From Nemertoderma westbladi (Eukaryota; Xenacoelomorpha; Nemertodermatida; Nemertodermatidae), in NCBI GenBank assembly GCA_032718475.1, contig JAUCBJ010004648.1, positions 1 through 60,592 of the forward strand: DNA of 60,592 nt, read 5' to 3'. Of the stretch, positions 56,741 through 60,592 are shown one piece after another; the stretch's first letter is position 1, and each line of letters begins with the position of its first letter. A program made the position numbers and the translations under genes. The notes under the pieces were generated by a model that did not search any database, had not been told where the DNA came from, and worked only from the letters and a program-made list of their open reading frames with translations.

Positions 56741-56973
56741 CCTTGAACCAATAATTCGGAAGGCGCAACAATCCTGTCGATTGTAGATATTAACCAGACC
56801 AATGGTTAGGTCGTCAAACCCAATATCAACCCACCACCAATCCTGTGGTAAATAGTCTTGAGTGTGGAAACAAGAACCAGCAGCGAAATTGGAGTTGGTA
56901 TTTCCATCGACTCCTCTCGAAGATGGGGAATGGTAGCTACTCAAACCGGTGGGTCTCCCAAAGGCTAAGTTAC
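56741..56973 (-). CDS. Host gene, exon: N-terminal half of fucolectin-type (FTP) domain
   Basis: 233 bp, bounded by acceptor TTTTTTTAG and donor GTAAGTATG on the minus strand. It starts in phase 1 (matching the exon at 58175) and ends in phase 0 (matching 20858). It encodes NLAFGRPTG, SSRGVDGNTNSNF, GSCFHTQ, DWWWVDIGF and VNIYNRQDCCAFRIIGSR. This is the classic opening of fucolectin/FTP domains (N-A-x-G, DGN-x-x-S-x-F, WWxVDL, NRxDCCxxR). The rest of the domain is encoded 36 kb away at 20652-20858. Confidence 0.85.
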
Positions 56974-58174
56974 CTAAAAAAAATGTATGGAATTAATTTC
57001 GCACTCAATTGCTAGGAATTATTATTTTTTAAGGTGTTGGGATTTATTAGAGATTTGTGATTTGAGGCCATTGAACATAATCTCAAAAGATGGTATGCTT
57101 GAGCAAGTCGACGACTTCTGTTACCTGGGATCATGGATCCTGAAGTCAGGTGAGGAGGACCCTCGAAAATGTAAGGGAAAGACAAGGGCAGCAGTAAATG
57201 GGCTTTCCAGGATTTGGAAGTCACATATAATTCTTCGGAAACTTAAGGTACGATTATTTAGAGCAGCAGTAGTTCCAGTACTCCTCTATGGGAGTCCATG
57301 CTGGGCTCTAACTGCTGAGGACACCAAATCTTTCGATGGCACATTCACAAGAATGCTACGCCGGGTACATTATGTCAAGTACAATGCACACATCTCCAAC
57401 CAGACACTATATAACATTGGATGTGTCTCATTGGTTCCCCCAAGCTTGACACTAGAACAAAGTCGCCTCCGCTTTGCAGGACATTGCTTTCGCCGTGAGG
57501 ACCAGCCAGTGCATAATCTTGTGCTTTGGCAGCCTCATGGAGTGAATAAGCATGGTCGACAGCCCATGACTTTCTTGAGACGCATATTAAAGGACTGGCC
57601 TTGGAGATGCGGATGATCTAGCAAATGTCATGGGTGATAGGGAGTTGTGGCGGCGCAATTTTGTCGACAAGCCGGCACAGCATTCTTAAAAATGCAGCTG
57701 CAATGCTGCATGTCGATCCTAGTAGTAGTAAGGATTATTGCCATCATACAAAATTGCTTAACACCTATAAATAATGATTAACACTAGTTAGCATAATTGG
57801 CATAATGCAACTTGAAGTATTTTGTACTATTAACCAAAACACCAAAACACTAATTAAGTGTTTTGGTACAAATAAATGTGTGAGTAATGGGAAATAATAT
57901 TTCCCCTTAATGTATTTAGATATATTGTATCTAAATATAGAGTAATCATGGTTTTCTATACTATTGGAATTGGAGAGTTAATAAATGTAACAAACTATTG
58001 GAACAAGGTTTGTAAACAATATCACCATATGCTTAGATTATCATACATTATAATTATAATACTTTAAACTTTATCTATATTCGAATTAAAATTTTTTAAA
58101 CAATGTTATATAATAACTAATAAGATCCATACTACATCTATGGTATACTGTAGTCATAAATACTTCTACCTTAC
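56974..58174 (-). other. Host gene intron, 1.2 kb
   Basis: GTAAGG donor (below 58175) and TAG acceptor (above 56973), both on the minus strand, joining phase 1 to phase 1. It contains a LINE 3' fragment. 57728-58174 has no recognised feature. Confidence 0.75.
57085..57735 (+). mobile_element. 5'-truncated LINE copy (3' end only)
   Basis: Closely related to 23540-24173: VDDFCYLGSWILKSG, LSRIWKSH, VVPVLLYGSPCWAL, FTRMLRRVHYVKY, LRFAGHCFRREDQPVHNLVL, then a frameshift and an AQHS end, then TAGTAGTAG (57720-57728). It is better preserved than the longer copy. Antisense to the host gene. The start point is approximate. Confidence 0.8.
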
Positions 58175-58333
58175 CTGTTGGAACGGACTGACAGATTTTG
58201 TCATCACCAACGCAATGGTTTGAATATCCCGTATACCCCACAATTGTGTGACAGAGACGAGTGAGTGATCTTTGATAGGTACCACACTCGCTATCCCATA
58301 ACCACGTGGTTGTGTATTCCGACCAGAAGCTTG
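58175..58333 (-). CDS. Host gene, exon: thrombospondin type-1-like module
   Basis: 159 bp between acceptor GTTACAG and donor GTAAGG on the minus strand, phase 1 at both ends, the symmetric class typical of shuffled extracellular modules. It encodes SFWSEYTTTWLWDSECGTYQ, RSLTRLC, SNHCVGDD and KICQS. The WSxW-like start, CGTYxRxLTRxC and C-x-G-x-x-x-x-C pattern suggest a TSP1 repeat missing one usual cysteine. It would precede the lectin domain in a secreted or surface protein. Upstream exons, including any signal peptide, are outside the window or unrecognised. Confidence 0.65.
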
Positions 58334-58599
58334 CTGTAACAACAAACATTTTTATATATAAGAAATTAGGATTGATATAATTTCTTCTAGAATGGTCTAT
58401 CATCTATCATACTGAGAAAACTAAAGTGCTGCAATGGCTTTGTGACACTTTCAGTCCATTATGTGAGAAAGGTACATCTGATATACAATAGCTGGTAAGT
58501 GTACTAAACTGCTAGTGCACACTAAATCTGTACAAATATTTCTAACGAACAGTTGTCTTGGTTAAAATAAATTTAGTAGACAATTATTAATCCCTGTAA
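58334..58599. other. Host intron, nothing recognised
   Basis: Sequence upstream of the TSP1-like exon; no coding frame or repeat is supported. Confidence 0.4.
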
Positions 58600-58840
58600 T
58601 TGTATGCAAGGGATTGAACCTTGATAACCAAATACCGACTGTTGATCAATGAGACTCATTCTGAACATAAAGTAAATACGCGAGAAATCATGCAAAGGTC
58701 CGCGTCTACTAACGCATGAACTATCTCCTTGAATGGCTTACTACCAATCTTACAACAAAAAAACATTCAGTGGAATAGGGGATTGAACTCGGTACCTAGA
58801 GATTCCAAGTCCCACGCTCTATCAACTGGGGAAGGGCTGT
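58600..58840 (-). mobile_element. Candidate dimeric tRNA-derived SINE
   Basis: On the minus strand, CCCAGTTGATAGAGCG (A-box-like) and GAGTTCAATCCCC (B-box-like, 58778-58790) form one tRNA-like head. GATAGTTCATGCGTTAGTAG and AGGTTCAATCCCT (58609-58621) form a second, more diverged one. Two pol-III promoter-like units in tandem suggest a dimeric SINE rather than a working tRNA. Confidence 0.45.
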
Positions 58841-59640
58841 GGTAAAACAGACTGTAAATAAGGGGGGAAAACAAATACGGGGAAAAATGACCAGAGATGG
58901 AGAAGAAAAATCAGAGAGGAAGGAAAAAAGCAATAATGTATATTTGTACCATACATATTTTTATTATAATTTTTATACATTTGTAAATATTGAAACATCA
59001 ATATTAATATTATATGAGAATATGTACTATACATAATATAGATAGAGCATTGTATATATATATTAAATATATAGGCCTTGCGAAATCATCTTGTACGTTA
59101 GTAAAAGTCATTCAGTTCCTCTTAGTGTCGTTATATTGTTCCAAAATTGATTTATTATCAATGTAAGGACACCATATGGCAGATCTCAGATGTGTCGTGT
59201 CCCCTCAAAATATATTATGTTCGAAGCCGTCAGGTATTTTATTGAAGTTTGCAATGTATTTATAGCAGTTAGGGCATCTTCGTTTGTCTCATTCGTTTGG
59301 CTCTCATCTATAAGTCGAGACTAACGTGTAGTCATTTGGGAGCAGCCTGTATCTAATAATATAATACCACCAACCTCAACTATTGGATCTATTTTACTAA
59401 AATATCTTTAGTAAACAATTATCCTTTACGTCTAGCTATCAACGTATCTTCCTATAAGACAAGGCTATGTTTATCTCAAAGATCCGTTAGCTTTCAGGGC
59501 TAACAATATGGATCTCTGTCCCCTCTGCTGCCGTAAAACATAAAAAATCTAAAATACAGTACCCTTTTCGAAACACTTATACGTCACCTTCTAAATATAT
59601 TAAAGTACACTTTAAACAATGAATACAATCAAACATATAT
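58841..59640. other. AT-rich flank, unassigned
   Basis: No coding frame, splice-bounded exon or repeat was recognised. Confidence 0.45.
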
Positions 59641-60390
59641 TTTAAGGGGGGGGGGGGGGGGGGGGGGGGGGGTAGCACCCCCAAATTGAACCTCACATTT
59701 TTGTGTCTCTGGACCATAAAATTGGGTGAAAATTATTTTTTGAGCTACTAAACATCGTCTGGACTGTTTGAGAATAACCAAACCAAATATTTTTAAAATT
59801 GGCCCCAAAATGGCTCCGTAATGGCCAAAAGTGCCTTTTTGCGCCAAGGGCTATTTCTCCACCAATATTTGTTGAAATTTGTCGAAATTTGGAATATGGG
59901 TTCAGAAGAACCCTGCATCCAATTCTTCTGAACAAATTTTGCCACAAATGCTCTGGAGCCTTTTTAGAACAAAAAGGCAAAGGCCAAAAAAGGGCTTTTT
60001 TGGGCCTTTTTGATATAAAAAGGCTCCAGGGCATTTCCAACCAAATTTGTTAAGAAGAAGTATGGAGAAGGGTAATCTTAACAAATGTACCAAATGTCAA
60101 CTCATTTCATTTATAACTGGCGGAGAAATAGCCCTTTTCATGACAAAACGTCATTCTGAGATATGGGTATTTAAAGTTTAAGAAACAATTCAAACCTTCC
60201 CGCTATTTTAGATAATACCATTTTTCTATGTCCAACAATAACTTTGTCAAAAATGAATGAAATTTAACGAAATTTTTCATGCTTGCTAAACTTATAATAT
60301 AACTAGTAAAATAACCTTTAATATATAAAGCTAAACATATAACCAGTAAAACAACTTTCTAGCAATTTTATTCATATCTGTAACGAAAGA
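59641..60390 (-). repeat. Foldback/MITE-like repeat, right copy
   Basis: Inverted copy of 300-985. It begins TTAA followed by 27 G (59646-59672) and TAGCACCCCC. An internal hairpin is clear: GCTCTGGAGCCTTTTTAGAA (from 59950) pairs with TAAAAAGGCTCCAGGGCA (to about 60035). Boundaries are approximate. Confidence 0.65.
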
Positions 60391-60592
60391 GCCTTTTCTA
60401 TAAAAAGGGCCTCTTACAATTGTAATACATAGTGCTGCTCGAAGGCTTTTCAAAACTCAGACCAGCTCTTACGTTTTGGGTAATAACTTCAGTTTGAGAA
60501 AAGATATGAGAAAACTGCTTGCAGATTTCAAATCTCCATTAAATTTGGCACATGATAGAACAAAAAAACTTTTTTGTCAATTTGCAAAATAG
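60391..60592. other. Right edge, unassigned
   Basis: AT-rich; nothing recognised. Confidence 0.4.

Overview
The window comes from an invertebrate animal genome. BEL/Pao retrotransposons occur only in metazoans, the one host gene I can build has spliced exons joined by matching GT-AG sites and codon phases, and almost everything else is transposable-element sequence. The host gene lies on the minus strand and is incomplete at its 5' end. It has a thrombospondin-type-1-like exon (58175-58333), an exon for the N-terminal half of a fucolectin-type (FTP, F5/8C-like) sugar-binding domain (56741-56973), and a terminal exon for the C-terminal half (20652-20858) with a poly(A) signal just after the stop. 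The intron that splits the lectin domain is about 35.9 kb and is packed with transposons.

Layout. 1-1398 is flank with a foldback repeat. 1404-19698 is element E1, an 18.3-kb BEL/Pao retrotransposon on the minus strand with TG..CA LTRs and a 5-bp target duplication (GTGTT), inserted about 0.9 kb downstream of the host gene. 20859-56740 is the host intron. It holds an RTE-like LINE (21056-24173), a second LINE C-terminal relic (24805-25071), a piggyBac-like MITE with TTAA duplications (25347-26923) and a nest of LTR elements. In the nest, E3 (plus, 27204-34201) is broken by E4 (minus; LTR 34202-35356, body 50537-55087). E4 is broken by E2 (plus, 35362-50536, duplication AAGGT). The 3' LTR of E2 is broken by a 2.15-kb insertion with TG..CA ends, and its 5' LTR by a 279-bp insertion with a 13-bp duplication. 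A truncated second MITE and a LINE endonuclease relic fill the intron up to 56.5 kb. 58600-58840 looks like a dimeric tRNA-derived SINE, and 59641-60390 is an inverted copy of the left-edge foldback repeat.

The most interesting object is E1. Behind gag-pol (zinc fingers, DSG protease, YMDD reverse transcriptase, RNase H, DDE integrase) and before the 3' LTR it carries a separate 1417-residue ORF (2650-6903). I read the middle of that protein as a divergent DEDD-type 3'-5' exonuclease fold, related to the WRN/EXD families and lacking the motif III aspartate. Two zinc knuckles and a lysine/arginine-rich tail follow. It is not a recognisable envelope protein. Relatives of this accessory protein occupy the same place in E2 (decayed) and in E4, a clearly different family, so the pol-accessory-LTR architecture appears to be a shared trait of the lineage.

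E1 has nearly identical LTRs, but an in-frame TAA splits its gag-pol and it lacks a zinc finger that E2 keeps. E2 and E3 have each lost reverse transcriptase by internal deletion. E3 and E4 also share a Pro-Asp repeat linker between RNase H and integrase, and a dispersed 14-nt palindrome found in coding DNA in more than one reading frame.
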